Shown here: positions 1 through 7,192 of the stretch, piece after piece | Position numbering within the stretch: position 1 is the stretch's first letter | Layout of the letters: each line of letters starts with the position of its first letter | NCBI GenBank assembly: GCA_902788975.1 | Contig: CADAMI010000020.1 | Coordinates: 1 to 32,692, forward strand | Source of the DNA: an uncultured Erysipelotrichaceae bacterium | GTDB taxonomy: Bacteria > Bacillota_I > Bacilli_A > RF39 > UBA660 | DNA length: 32,692 nt | Direction of reading: 5' to 3' | Notes under the pieces: generated by a model | The model's input: the letters and a program-made list of their open reading frames with translations, nothing else | Told to the model about the DNA's origin: nothing | The model's database searches: none | Program-made: the position numbers and the translations under genes

Positions 1-1959
1 AGTATTATTTATTTCAAACTGTGAATTGTATAATTTAGCATAAAAGCCATTTTTATTCATTAATTCATTATGATTACCCTGTTCAATAATGTTTCCTTCA
101 TTCATAACAAGAATTAAATCAGCATTCTTTATGGTTGATAATCTATGAGCAATAATGAAGCTAGTTCTTCCTTCAGTTAATTTATCCATAGCTTTTTGGA
201 CTAATTCTTCTGTACGGGTATCAACGTTACTTGTTGCTTCGTCTAAAATTAAGAATGGAGCATTTTTTAGCATACCTCTGGCAATAGTTATTAATTGTTT
301 TTGGCCGCTACTAATCGTTTCATTGTCACTTACTTTGGCATCAAGTCCTCCTGGTAATGTTTTTATAAAATGGTCAATGCCGACAACTTTACAAGCTTCC
401 AAAATTTCTTCATCTGTAATATTGTCATTATTATACTTAATGTTTTCTTTAATACTACCATCAAATAACCAAGTATCTTGTAAAACCATTATAAATAAAT
501 CATGAATATTTTCTCTGGTCAATTCTTTAGTAGATAACCCATCAATTAAGATATCCCCATCATTTATTTCATAAAATTTCATAAGTAGATTTACCATGGT
601 TGTTTTACCAGCTCCGGTAGGACCTACAATGGCAATTTTCTTTCCAGGATTGGCAATAGCACTAAAATCATTAATAATTGTTCTTTTTTCATCATAACCA
701 AATTTTACATGTTTAAATTCAATCTTACCTTTAACATCACTTCTATCTAGATATTTTTCTGAGTTGTTTTCAATTGGCATTTCTTTTTCTTCTAAAAATT
801 CAAATACTCTTTCGCCAGCTGCAGCTGTTGATTGTAGGCTAGTAAAACTTTGAGCTATTTGGCTTAGGGGATTTGTAAACATTCTGACATAAACCATGAA
901 CGCTACAATAACTCCAAATGAAATAATGCCTTTAGTTGTTAAAATGGCTCCAACAACACAGACAGCAACATAACCTAAGTTACCTACAAAGCCCATCATT
1001 GGTTGCATTATGCCTGATAAGAATTGGCTTTTTCGACTACATGTATATAGTTTATTATTTAGTTTATCAAATTCTTTATTGGTTTCATCAATACCATTAT
1101 AAGCATTAACTATATTATGGGCACTATATATTTCTTCGATGTAACCATTTAAGTCGCCCAATCTCTCTTGCCTTTCAACAAAGTATTTTTGGGATTTTCC
1201 TAAAATTATGAACATAAACGAGAACCCAAAAATACTAGCAATTATACCAGTAATAGCCATTATATAATTAGTTATAAACATCATAGTTACAGATCCAATA
1301 AACAAGGTAATACTTGTAACTAATGAAGCTAGGCTTTCATTCATATTCATAGACATAGTGTCAACATCATTGGTAATTCTTGATAACACATCGCCAGTTT
1401 CATGACTATCAAAATATTTAAGTGGTAGTTTATTTATTTTTTTAGTTATAAAAAGACGCATCTTTTTACCATAACCATTAGAAACATTAGCCATGATAAT
1501 TTGTTCAACATAACTAAATAGTGAACTTATTACATATATAATTGCTAAAAACAGTGAAATGCTTTTAATTTTAGCCATATTTATAATAGGCTTAATTTCT
1601 TCATAAATAGATTTAGGTAATTCATCAACTTTTGATAATAATTTACTAGTTTCTTCATTATTATCAATATTTGTCATCATATTAATTAATTGTTGTTTAT
1701 CTTCATATGGAATACTTGGATTATTCATTATCTCGGTAATTTTTTCTTGACTTATTCTGGGTGTTATACCTTCAGTAATATAATCCGCTAGGCTTGATAA
1801 CTTATTTGGAGCAATTAGGGCAAGAATTGCAGAAATTAAGGCTAATACTAAAGAAACAATTATTCCAGTATACCACGGTTTTAAACTTTTAATAATTTTA
1901 ATCATGGAACCTTTAAAATCTTTTGATTTTTCATTTCCTCCACGCATAGGTCTAGGCAT
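1..1959 (-). CDS. ABC exporter half-transporter, canonical-site subunit (3' end outside window)
   Basis: This is a half-size ABC exporter of the multidrug/lipid type, with an N-terminal membrane domain followed by an ATPase domain; 653 codons are visible and the stop lies beyond base 1. The ATPase has a Walker A GPTGAGKT near residues 446-453, a Walker B ending ILDEAT with the catalytic Glu at about residue 574, and a switch His in IIAHRLST. Its signature is SSGQ rather than LSGGQ. The start is the ATG at 1957-1959, preceded by AGGAGG, and it overlaps the end of the upstream ABC gene by 8 bases, so the two are translated together. It is inferred to pair with that gene as a heterodimer; the substrate is unknown. 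Confidence 0.93.
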   Translation of the reverse strand, partial: MPRPMRGGNEKSKDFKGSMIKIIKSLKPWYTGIIVSLVLALISAILALIAPNKLSSLADYITEGITPRISQEKITEIMNNPSIPYEDKQQLINMMTNIDNNEETSKLLSKVDELPKSIYEEIKPIINMAKIKSISLFLAIIYVISSLFSYVEQIIMANVSNGYGKKMRLFITKKINKLPLKYFDSHETGDVLSRITNDVDTMSMNMNESLASLVTSITLFIGSVTMMFITNYIMAITGIIASIFGFSFMFIILGKSQKYFVERQERLGDLNGYIEEIYSAHNIVNAYNGIDETNKEFDKLNNKLYTCSRKSQFLSGIMQPMMGFVGNLGYVAVCVVGAILTTKGIISFGVIVAFMVYVRMFTNPLSQIAQSFTSLQSTAAAGERVFEFLEEKEMPIENNSEKYLDRSDVKGKIEFKHVKFGYDEKRTIINDFSAIANPGKKIAIVGPTGAGKTTMVNLLMKFYEINDGDILIDGLSTKELTRENIHDLFIMVLQDTWLFDGSIKENIKYNNDNITDEEILEACKVVGIDHFIKTLPGGLDAKVSDNETISSGQKQLITIARGMLKNAPFLILDEATSNVDTRTEELVQKAMDKLTEGRTSFIIAHRLSTIKNADLILVMNEGNIIEQGNHNELMNKNGFYAKLYNSQFEINNT

Positions 1960-3715
1960 TATCTAACTCCTCCTCTTTAAATTGTGACAAGGCTATTTCT
2001 TTATAGATAGGACACATTTTTAATAACTCTTTATGGGTACCAATACCAACACATTTACCTTTATCTAAAACAACTATTTTATCAGCATTCATAATTGTAC
2101 CAATACGTTGGGCTACAATTAAAGTGGTCGCATTTTGAGTATATTTTTTTAATTCTTTTCTAAGAGTAGCATCTGTTTTATAGTCAAGTGCTGAAAATGT
2201 ATCATCAAATATATATATTTCTGGTTTTCTAGCAATGGCTCTAGCAATTGATAATCTTTGCTTTTGGCCTCCACTTACATTGGTTCCTCCTCTAGCAATA
2301 TGTGAATTTATTCCTTTATCCATTTTTTTAACAAAATCGCTAGCTTGAGCAACATCTAAAGCTTCCATTATTTCACTTTCAGTAATTCTCTTTTTTCCAT
2401 TAGTACCAAAAGCAATATTTTCCTTGACACTACCAGTAAACATAAAGGCTTTTTGAGATATATAACCTATAATATTGTGGAGTGTGGTTAATTTATAATC
2501 TTTAACATTGACACCATCAATGATTATTTCACCATCGGTGACATCATAAAATCTAGGAATTAGATTTATTAATGTAGATTTACCGCTACCTGTTGATCCA
2601 ATAAAAGCAACTGTTTCACCACTATTTACTTTTAAGTTAATATCTTTTAATAAATATTCATCAGCATCCGGATATTTAAATGATACATTTTTAAATTCAA
2701 TTGTCCCTACTTCATTTGTTTTTTTATTTTCTAATGTTCCATCTGTGATACTTTCAACCGAATCAATTACTTCATTGATACGATTAGCTGACACTCTGGC
2801 GCGAGGAATAATCATAAATATAAATGTAAGCATTAAGAATGACATTATTACCTGTATACCATAACTTGTGAATACGACCATATTACTAAATAAGTTGATT
2901 TTTTCTAACATACCTACTTTAACTATTAAATGGGCACCTATAAAATAAATTCCTAAGGTTAAAAAGTGCATAACTAAATTCATAACTGGGCTCATAAAGG
3001 CAAAAGTTTTTTGAATAATAAGATGAGTATTAGTTAATTCATTATTTACTTTGCTAAATCTTTTAGTTTGAAATTTTTCAGCATTAAAGGCTCTGATAAC
3101 ACGAATACCCATTAAGTTTTCACGAGTAGTATTATTAACTTTATCAGTTAGTTTTTGAATCTTTTCAAACCTTGGAGTAACGATTGACATAATGGTAAAG
3201 ACTGTTATTAATAAGATAACAACGCCGAATCCTACCAACGAACTTAGTTCCATACTTTTATTTACTATTTTAGATATAGCCCATACAGCCATTATGGGAG
3301 CTTTTATCATGGCTTGTAATCCCATAGAAATTAGCATTTCTATTTGGGTAACATCGTTTGTGGTTCTTGTTATTAGACTACTAGTTTTAAAATTTTTTAT
3401 TTCAGCTTCGCCTAATTTTTGAACTTTTTTAAATACCTTTTCTCTTAATTTTAATGAAAAACTGGCAGATAACCCACTTGATAAATAACCTATTATAATA
3501 GCTGATGCCATTGATCCAAAGGCACATAACAGCATATGGCCGCCTTGTTTTAGAATATCGGACATGTTACTATCAGTTGTTTGAATGAGTCTGGTAATAG
3601 TACTCATATATTCTGGTAAACGTAATTCTATCCATACTTGAAAGATTATTATAGCTATGCAGCATAAAATAACTATAATGTCTTTTTTATTAAATTTTTT
3701 TAATATTTTTAACAT
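1952..3715 (-). CDS. ABC exporter half-transporter, degenerate-site subunit
   Basis: First gene of the ABC exporter operon, 587 residues: about six membrane segments, then an ATPase domain with Walker A GSTGSGKST and an intact signature VSGGQKQR. Walker B reads IFDDTF, so the catalytic Glu is replaced by Asp, and the switch His is Gln (VAQRIGT). Together with the SSGQ signature of the partner this is the asymmetry known from heterodimeric exporters such as BmrCD and TM287/288, where one of two ATP sites is degenerate. I place the start at the ATG at 3715, behind GGAGG (3728-3732). The ATG at 3748 has no ribosome binding site and lies only about 5 bases from the predicted transcription start. 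Confidence 0.93.
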   Translation of the reverse strand: MLKILKKFNKKDIIVILCCIAIIIFQVWIELRLPEYMSTITRLIQTTDSNMSDILKQGGHMLLCAFGSMASAIIIGYLSSGLSASFSLKLREKVFKKVQKLGEAEIKNFKTSSLITRTTNDVTQIEMLISMGLQAMIKAPIMAVWAISKIVNKSMELSSLVGFGVVILLITVFTIMSIVTPRFEKIQKLTDKVNNTTRENLMGIRVIRAFNAEKFQTKRFSKVNNELTNTHLIIQKTFAFMSPVMNLVMHFLTLGIYFIGAHLIVKVGMLEKINLFSNMVVFTSYGIQVIMSFLMLTFIFMIIPRARVSANRINEVIDSVESITDGTLENKKTNEVGTIEFKNVSFKYPDADEYLLKDINLKVNSGETVAFIGSTGSGKSTLINLIPRFYDVTDGEIIIDGVNVKDYKLTTLHNIIGYISQKAFMFTGSVKENIAFGTNGKKRITESEIMEALDVAQASDFVKKMDKGINSHIARGGTNVSGGQKQRLSIARAIARKPEIYIFDDTFSALDYKTDATLRKELKKYTQNATTLIVAQRIGTIMNADKIVVLDKGKCVGIGTHKELLKMCPIYKEIALSQFKEEELDNA

Positions 3716-3759
3716 TATTATTAATACCTCCATATCAACATTATTCATAAATATACATA

Positions 3760-3788
3760 ATAATATATATTTTTAAATAATTTGTCAA
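3760..3788 (-). promoter_or_regulatory. Sigma-A-type promoter of the ABC exporter operon
   Basis: On the minus strand TTGACA (3783-3788) is followed after 17 bases by TATTAT (3760-3765). The predicted start near 3753 gives a leader of about 38 bases to the ATG at 3715. Confidence 0.75.
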
Positions 3789-3842
3789 GCAACCAACAAT
3801 TTTAATTGCATTAATTATTATATTCGACTAATGCCTAAAATG

Positions 3843-3872
3843 TTACATATTTTTAACATAAATTGGTATAAA
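3843..3872 (+). promoter_or_regulatory. Candidate promoter of the collagen-like gene
   Basis: TTACAT (3843-3848), 18-base spacer, TATAAA (3867-3872) with TGG just upstream (extended -10). Closer to the gene, CATATCTTA at about 3898-3906 fits the CATAnnnTA form of sigma-K/sigma-E -10 elements, but no matching -35 is evident. Vegetative and sporulation expression are both possible. Confidence 0.4.
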
Positions 3873-3924
3873 TGATTATTCTCTTTTTTATGTTATGCAT
3901 ATCTTAATACTGAGGAGGTAATAT

Positions 3925-4557
3925 ATGAATAATGATTCTGGATACGATAGAGCATTACAAATTATAATGGAGGCAAATAAACATAGGCCAATTGTCGGTT
4001 GTTGCAATCCAACTACAGGAATTGGAGCGACTGGTCCTACTGGTCCTACTGGGCCTGCTGGTCCAGCTACAATAGCTGTTGGAATTACTACTACCGGAGC
4101 ACCCGGAACGCCTGCTTCTGTTGTAAATACTGGAACAGCAGAAAATGTAGTACTTGCATTTACAATACCAGCTGGTGCTACAGGTCCTACCGGAGCGACT
4201 GGAGCGACTGGACCGCAAGGATTACCTGGTGAAGTTGGAGCTACAGGCCCTACTGGAGCTACTGGAGCGACTGGACCACAAGGATTACCTGGTGAAGTTG
4301 GACCTACAGGCCCTACCGGAGCTACTGGAGCGACTGGACCACAAGGATTACCTGGTGAAGTTGGACCTACAGGCCCTACCGGGGCGACTGGGGCGACTGG
4401 TCCTGCTGGAGCTGATGCAGAAACGCCAACACTAACTATTGGTACTGTTACTACTGGGGCTCCTGGGACAGAGGCGGCAGCAACTATTACAGGTACGGCA
4501 CCAAACTATATACTTAATTTAACAATTCCGCAAGGCCCTACTGGACCTACAGTATAG
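3925..4557 (+). CDS. Collagen-like GPT/GAT triplet-repeat protein, probably surface or spore coat
   Basis: A 210-residue protein dominated by Gly-X-Thr/Pro triplets, a composition known from BclA-type exosporium filaments and other Firmicutes surface proteins. The N-terminus (about 32 residues, with a CC pair) has no signal peptide, as in exosporium proteins. Three near-identical 21-residue units, each ending PQGLPGEV, occupy 4174-4362. Two related non-collagen modules flank them, around residues 50-83 and 171-206, each with the pattern TTGAPGT ... TIP followed by GPTGP. The start has GAGGAGG at about 3913-3918. A spore-surface role is inferred from the family and from the sporulation genes elsewhere in the window. 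Confidence 0.85.
   Translation: MNNDSGYDRALQIIMEANKHRPIVGCCNPTTGIGATGPTGPTGPAGPATIAVGITTTGAPGTPASVVNTGTAENVVLAFTIPAGATGPTGATGATGPQGLPGEVGATGPTGATGATGPQGLPGEVGPTGPTGATGATGPQGLPGEVGPTGPTGATGATGPAGADAETPTLTIGTVTTGAPGTEAAATITGTAPNYILNLTIPQGPTGPTV
4174..4398 (+). repeat. Tandem 63-bp repeats inside the collagen-like gene
   Basis: Three full 63-bp units (4174-4236, 4237-4299, 4300-4362) and a partial fourth encode a 21-residue collagen block. The second and third units differ at only a few bases, so recent unit duplication and length variation between strains are likely. Confidence 0.9.
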
Positions 4558-4568
4558 TTTGCTCATAC

Positions 4569-4606
4569 TAAAAACAAATACATATTTAATGTGTATTTGT
4601 TTTTTC
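4569..4606. terminator. Bidirectional terminator between convergent genes
   Basis: AAAAACAAATACA pairs with TGTATTTGTTTTT around a 9-base loop, with A and T runs outside. It serves the collagen-like gene on plus and the patatin-like gene on minus, whose stop codon (4586-4588) lies inside the hairpin. Confidence 0.85.
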
Positions 4607-5704
4607 ATTGTATAGATAATAAGCTGCTAAGTATTCTCTATATACGATATTTTTGATTATATTTATACCTTTTGATTCATTATTTAGTAATTTATTGTAT
4701 ATAAATTTAATTCTTTCTTGTGGTTTTAAGATGTTTTTAATATTTTTAACATTTCTTATTTCTTTTAGTTCTATTTTATCTAACATATTTTTTATTTTTT
4801 TATTATATTCATTAATTGAGTAGATTTTACTGTCATCTAGTTTAAATACTCTACCTAAATATTCCATTATTTTTACTGTTTCTTTTTCATCTTTAAATAT
4901 ATTACTATTGGACATATTTTTAAATGTATATTTATTGCCAAACAATTTACCATATATTTTCATAGTATCATTATATCCATATTTAATATTTTTTATTGAT
5001 TGTTTTGATTCAAACATTAGTGATGGACCAGTTTTATTTCTTGGTCTAATAATTATTACATCATATTTTTGGGTAATTTTTTTAGGAATTTTAGCATATT
5101 TAAAGAAATAACTAGTATTGACAATAATAATCTTTTCAGCACCCATCTTGATAGCTAAATCATATGGCATAGTATCTCTTACTCCACCATCAACATATTT
5201 TTTGTTATTAATTTTTTTCAATTTAAATACGGGAAATATGGTTGATGAAGCAATAATATAATCAAATAATTCTTTTCTTTTAATTTCTTTTTTAGTTAAT
5301 TTTATAGGCTTCAATGATGGAAAATTAACTGTAGTTAATCCATAATCTATATTTGAATTATAAAATTTATCTAAATCTATATTGTCAATTAAATTTTGTT
5401 TTAAATTATTAGGCTCAATGCCACCTTTAGTAGCAACTTGAATATATTTTTTTATGACATCTAGTTCATCTTTCTGACTTTCATATTTTATATCTTCAGA
5501 AAAGACACTTTTAAAATTTAGATTATTCCACATTTTTTCGGCTTTGTCTAAAGCTCCGGCCACATACATAGCGCCATTAATAGAACCAATAGATGTACCG
5601 GTTACAATATCACATTTAATATTTAATTCTTCAAGAGCTTTAATAACCCCCATCTGATAAGCACCTGTAGATCCGCCGCCAGATAAGACTAGTCCTATTT
5701 TCAT
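4586..5704 (-). CDS. Patatin-like phospholipase
   Basis: A 372-residue patatin/RssA-type lipid acyl hydrolase, expected to cleave acyl esters of membrane phospholipids with a Ser-Asp dyad. Visible motifs are the oxyanion-hole glycines SGGGSTGAYQMG close to the N-terminus, the nucleophile elbow GTSIG, and the Asp in VDGGVRD. All catalytic residues are present. The C-terminal roughly 150 residues are Lys/Asn-rich and not recognised. No signal peptide is seen, so it is probably cytoplasmic or peripheral. I chose the ATG at 5704 because GGAGG lies 5 bases upstream; an in-frame ATG at 5716 overlaps that site. It is a single-gene unit with its own promoter. Confidence 0.9.
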   Translation of the reverse strand: MKIGLVLSGGGSTGAYQMGVIKALEELNIKCDIVTGTSIGSINGAMYVAGALDKAEKMWNNLNFKSVFSEDIKYESQKDELDVIKKYIQVATKGGIEPNNLKQNLIDNIDLDKFYNSNIDYGLTTVNFPSLKPIKLTKKEIKRKELFDYIIASSTIFPVFKLKKINNKKYVDGGVRDTMPYDLAIKMGAEKIIIVNTSYFFKYAKIPKKITQKYDVIIIRPRNKTGPSLMFESKQSIKNIKYGYNDTMKIYGKLFGNKYTFKNMSNSNIFKDEKETVKIMEYLGRVFKLDDSKIYSINEYNKKIKNMLDKIELKEIRNVKNIKNILKPQERIKFIYNKLLNNESKGINIIKNIVYREYLAAYYLYNEKTNTH

Positions 5705-5727
5705 ATATACCTCCATTTTATAAATAA

Positions 5728-5757
5728 ATTTTACTATTTGTAATATTTTAAAGTCAA
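5728..5757 (-). promoter_or_regulatory. Promoter of the patatin-like gene
   Basis: On the minus strand TTGACT (5752-5757), 18 bases, then TAAAAT (5728-5733). The 15 bases starting at this -35 recur exactly in the rpiB promoter. Confidence 0.65.
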
Positions 5758-5845
5758 TAATTATTTATTTATTTTTTAAAATATTTATTTTATAGTGTAA
5801 ACATCTATCTTTTTTATCAAACATATTATATAATAATTATGTAGA

Positions 5846-5919
5846 GCCGCTTTAGTTCAGTGACAGAACAGAAGCATGGTAAGCTTCAGAGGGCAGTTTG
5901 ATTCTGCCAAGCGGCACCA
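5846..5919 (+). tRNA. tRNA-Thr (anticodon GGT), unusual elbow
   Basis: A full cloverleaf with encoded CCA. The acceptor stem GCCGCTT/AAGCGGC has seven pairs, the D stem is GTTC/GAAC, the anticodon stem GAAGC/GCTTC encloses loop ATGGTAA, the variable loop has 4 bases, and the T stem is GGCAG/CTGCC. Anticodon GGT reads ACC/ACU (Thr), and discriminator A73 fits Thr. The D loop is AGTGACA and the T loop TTTGATT, so the usual G19 and C56 are A and T, a compensated change. The 7-base D loop resembles a tRNA-Gly arm more than a typical Thr arm. TATAAT at 5829-5834 is a likely -10. It may be an ordinary divergent tRNA or one with a specialised role. Confidence 0.85.
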
Positions 5920-5955
5920 GATTGATAGGAAACTCGACCTTTTCGAGTATAAAGC

Positions 5956-5986
5956 AAAACGACCTTGCAAAAAAGTCGTTTTTATG
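5956..5986 (+). terminator. Terminator after the tRNA
   Basis: AAAACGAC (5956-5963) pairs with GTCGTTTT (5975-5982) and a T run follows. A smaller perfect hairpin, ACTCGA/TCGAGT, lies at 5932-5948. The inverse orientation also ends in TTTTGC, so minus-strand transcripts could stop here too. The -35 of the next RNA lies in the loop. Confidence 0.7.
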
Positions 5987-5993
5987 TTATTAT
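5965..5993 (+). promoter_or_regulatory. Promoter of the structured small RNA
   Basis: TTGCAA (5965-5970), exactly 17 bases, TATTAT (5988-5993). The predicted start is near 6001, at the first base of a perfect stem-loop. Confidence 0.6.
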
Positions 5994-6000
5994 GTATATA

Positions 6001-6112
6001 GATGAAGGAAACTTCATACAATATTAAAGGAACACTTAATAATCGCATGTTGAGTGTTGCCGTAAAATTTACGTTCCACCTAAATCATTGCTGAGTTAGG
6101 TGGATTTCTTTT
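6001..6112 (+). ncRNA. Structured small RNA, candidate type I antitoxin
   Basis: A roughly 112-base RNA is bounded by a promoter and an intrinsic terminator and has no open frame of note. It folds into four successive hairpins: ATGAAG-GAAA-CTTCAT (6002-6017), a 9-bp stem AACACTTAA/TTGAGTGTT (6031-6058), CGTAA/TTACG (6061-6073), and CCACCTAA/TTAGGTGG (6076-6103) followed by ATTTCTTTT. Its 3' end meets the end of the oppositely transcribed hydrophobic-peptide gene, the layout known from Fst/RNA II and TxpA/RatA. Nine bases (6075-6083) could pair with the peptide mRNA leader (6228-6236) with one G-U. The antitoxin role is inferred. Confidence 0.55.
6075..6112 (+). terminator. Terminator of the small RNA
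   Basis: TCCACCTAA/TTAGGTGGA stem with a 12-base loop, then a T-rich tail on plus. On minus the hairpin lacks a strong T run, so the peptide mRNA may read further, to about 5956, which would make it fully antisense to the small RNA. Confidence 0.7.
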
Positions 6113-6194
6113 ATATTAGGACTATAAATAGCAGTAATAGTAAAAGGAAGATAATAATTACTAGAGATAGAATTAAAAAATCCTTCTTGTTCAT
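6111..6194 (-). CDS. 27-residue hydrophobic peptide, candidate type I toxin
   Basis: A very short gene: MNKKD followed by about 22 almost exclusively aliphatic and Phe residues, a single predicted membrane helix. Translation signals are excellent: GGGAGG (6202-6207) 7 bases before ATG, and a consensus promoter 58 bases upstream of the ATG. A 6-bp hairpin (6207-6221) abuts the ribosome binding site and could limit its access. Known type I toxins (Fst, TxpA, BsrG) are small membrane peptides expressed opposite an overlapping antisense RNA, as here. The sequence itself was not recognised as any named toxin. It could alternatively be a regulatory membrane peptide. Confidence 0.6.
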   Translation of the reverse strand: MNKKDFLILSLVIIIFLLLLLLFIVLI

Positions 6195-6258
6195 TTTCTC
6201 GCCTCCCTTCTTTTCAAGAAGATTGGCTCCACCCAACTTATTAAATGTTCCTGAATTA

Positions 6259-6287
6259 ATTATACCAAACTTTTGTTCTATAATCAA
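6259..6287 (-). promoter_or_regulatory. Promoter of the hydrophobic-peptide gene
   Basis: On the minus strand TTGATT (6282-6287), 17 bases, TATAAT (6259-6264) with TGG before it. The same segment read on plus also gives TTAATT-17-TATAAT (6256-6284), so divergent transcription is possible. Confidence 0.65.
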
Positions 6288-6308
6288 TGTAAAATTGATT
6301 AAAATGAT

Positions 6309-6331
6309 AAAAAAAACGAGCAATGCTCGTC
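6309..6331 (-). terminator. Terminator, minus strand
   Basis: On minus, ACGAGC-ATT-GCTCGT is followed by eight T. It ends whatever is transcribed leftward across 6337-7192 and insulates the peptide promoter just beyond it. Confidence 0.8.
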
Positions 6332-6421
6332 AATGATATCTATTTCCAATAGACAAAACACACTTCTCTATTGGCAGAGCCAATAGGTATGTGCAAAGGG
6401 AATACTTCCTTTTGAAACCCT

Positions 6422-6472
6422 AAAACATAATTAAGCAAAAACTAATTGTTCAAGCAAAATTATGTTTTTTTT
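6422..6472 (+). terminator. Terminator-like hairpin, plus strand
   Basis: AAAACATAATT (6422-6432) pairs with AATTATGTTTT (6458-6468) across a 25-base loop, followed by a T run (6465-6472). No plus-strand gene upstream explains it, which suggests an unannotated short RNA. Confidence 0.5.
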
Positions 6473-6586
6473 GAATTGCAATAAATTGCAATTATTTATT
6501 TTCAAAACTTCGTAATGAAAATAAATCTATAAAAGTCTATCGCCACTTACAAAAATACTTCGTAATTTCATAACGTGCCACGTCTT

Positions 6587-7192
6587 TTATCTTCTTTTAC
6601 TTGGTTTGCGTTCTAAAACTAATTTTTTTGGTTTTGAATGTATTGCATCAGAGTATGCAGTTTCTAATTGTTCATCTATTAAAGGTAATTCATGTTCATT
6701 TTGTTGAATCAAAGAAATTGGTTCATTAATAGTTGCTTCTTTTTGCATAATTAATTCTTTTTCTTTTTCAATTTCCTTTTCATATTCTGATTTTAATTCT
6801 TCTGCTTTTTCTAATTTTCCTTCATAGCCCTTTAATTTTCTTTTTGATATTGGTAATGTAATGCCCCACATTGCAGTTGCAGGAACACATACCAATATAC
6901 CAGCAGAAATAACATAAATTAGACCACTTACATTTCCAAAAACATATCCAAGTAGTGAAGCACTAGCAAATAAAATTGGTTGAGATATTAACATGTTTTT
7001 AGCTAGAAATACCATCCCTTTGTAGTCGTTCACTTTTTTCTTTGCTTGATTAATGTCATCATTTACAACTTCGATTTTATTTTCAATAAAAAGTTCATTA
7101 CTTGAAACATCATTCTTTCTTTTATTTATAATTCCATTTTCGTTAGTAACTGCTGTAGTTCCGTCTGATAACCTTATATATTCAACATTCAT
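6587..7192 (-). CDS. Unrecognised membrane protein with coiled coil
   Basis: A 201-residue protein that I do not recognise. The N-terminal ~80 residues are hydrophilic, residues about 85-120 form two adjacent hydrophobic segments that could make a membrane hairpin, and residues about 125-175 are a Glu/Lys-rich coiled-coil region with a basic tail. No enzyme motif is visible. The start at 7192 is supported by GGAGG 7 bases upstream; an in-frame ATG 54 bases earlier has no such site. TAAAAT with an upstream TGA near 7215-7225 is a possible -10. The gene lies in the accessory stretch between the small-RNA locus and the repeat-flanked cassette. Confidence 0.8.
   Translation of the reverse strand: MNVEYIRLSDGTTAVTNENGIINKRKNDVSSNELFIENKIEVVNDDINQAKKKVNDYKGMVFLAKNMLISQPILFASASLLGYVFGNVSGLIYVISAGILVCVPATAMWGITLPISKRKLKGYEGKLEKAEELKSEYEKEIEKEKELIMQKEATINEPISLIQQNEHELPLIDEQLETAYSDAIHSKPKKLVLERKPSKRR

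Larger units (their letters stand above)
6291..6586. other. Non-coding stretch rich in inverted repeats and terminators
   Basis: No credible gene is seen here. The stretch contains a minus-strand terminator (6309-6331), a perfect 8-bp hairpin CTATTGGC/GCCAATAG around 6368-6386, a plus-strand terminator (6422-6472), a 9+9 palindrome AATTGCAAT/ATTGCAATT (6474-6493), a 10+10 inverted repeat ATTTATTTTC/GAAAATAAAT (6494-6526), ACTTCGTAAT twice (6507-6516 and 6557-6566), and a palindrome ACGTG-C-CACGT near 6573-6583. It may be a long 3' untranslated region of the minus-strand membrane protein gene or hold one or two further small RNAs. Confidence 0.5.

Noticed and set aside
4174-4398. Regular tandem repeats that could suggest a CRISPR array
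   Set aside because: Units are contiguous without spacers, in frame, and encode Gly-X-Y triplets.
6100-6336. 78-codon plus-strand frame over the peptide gene
   Set aside because: It is antisense to a gene with much better signals and crosses a terminator.
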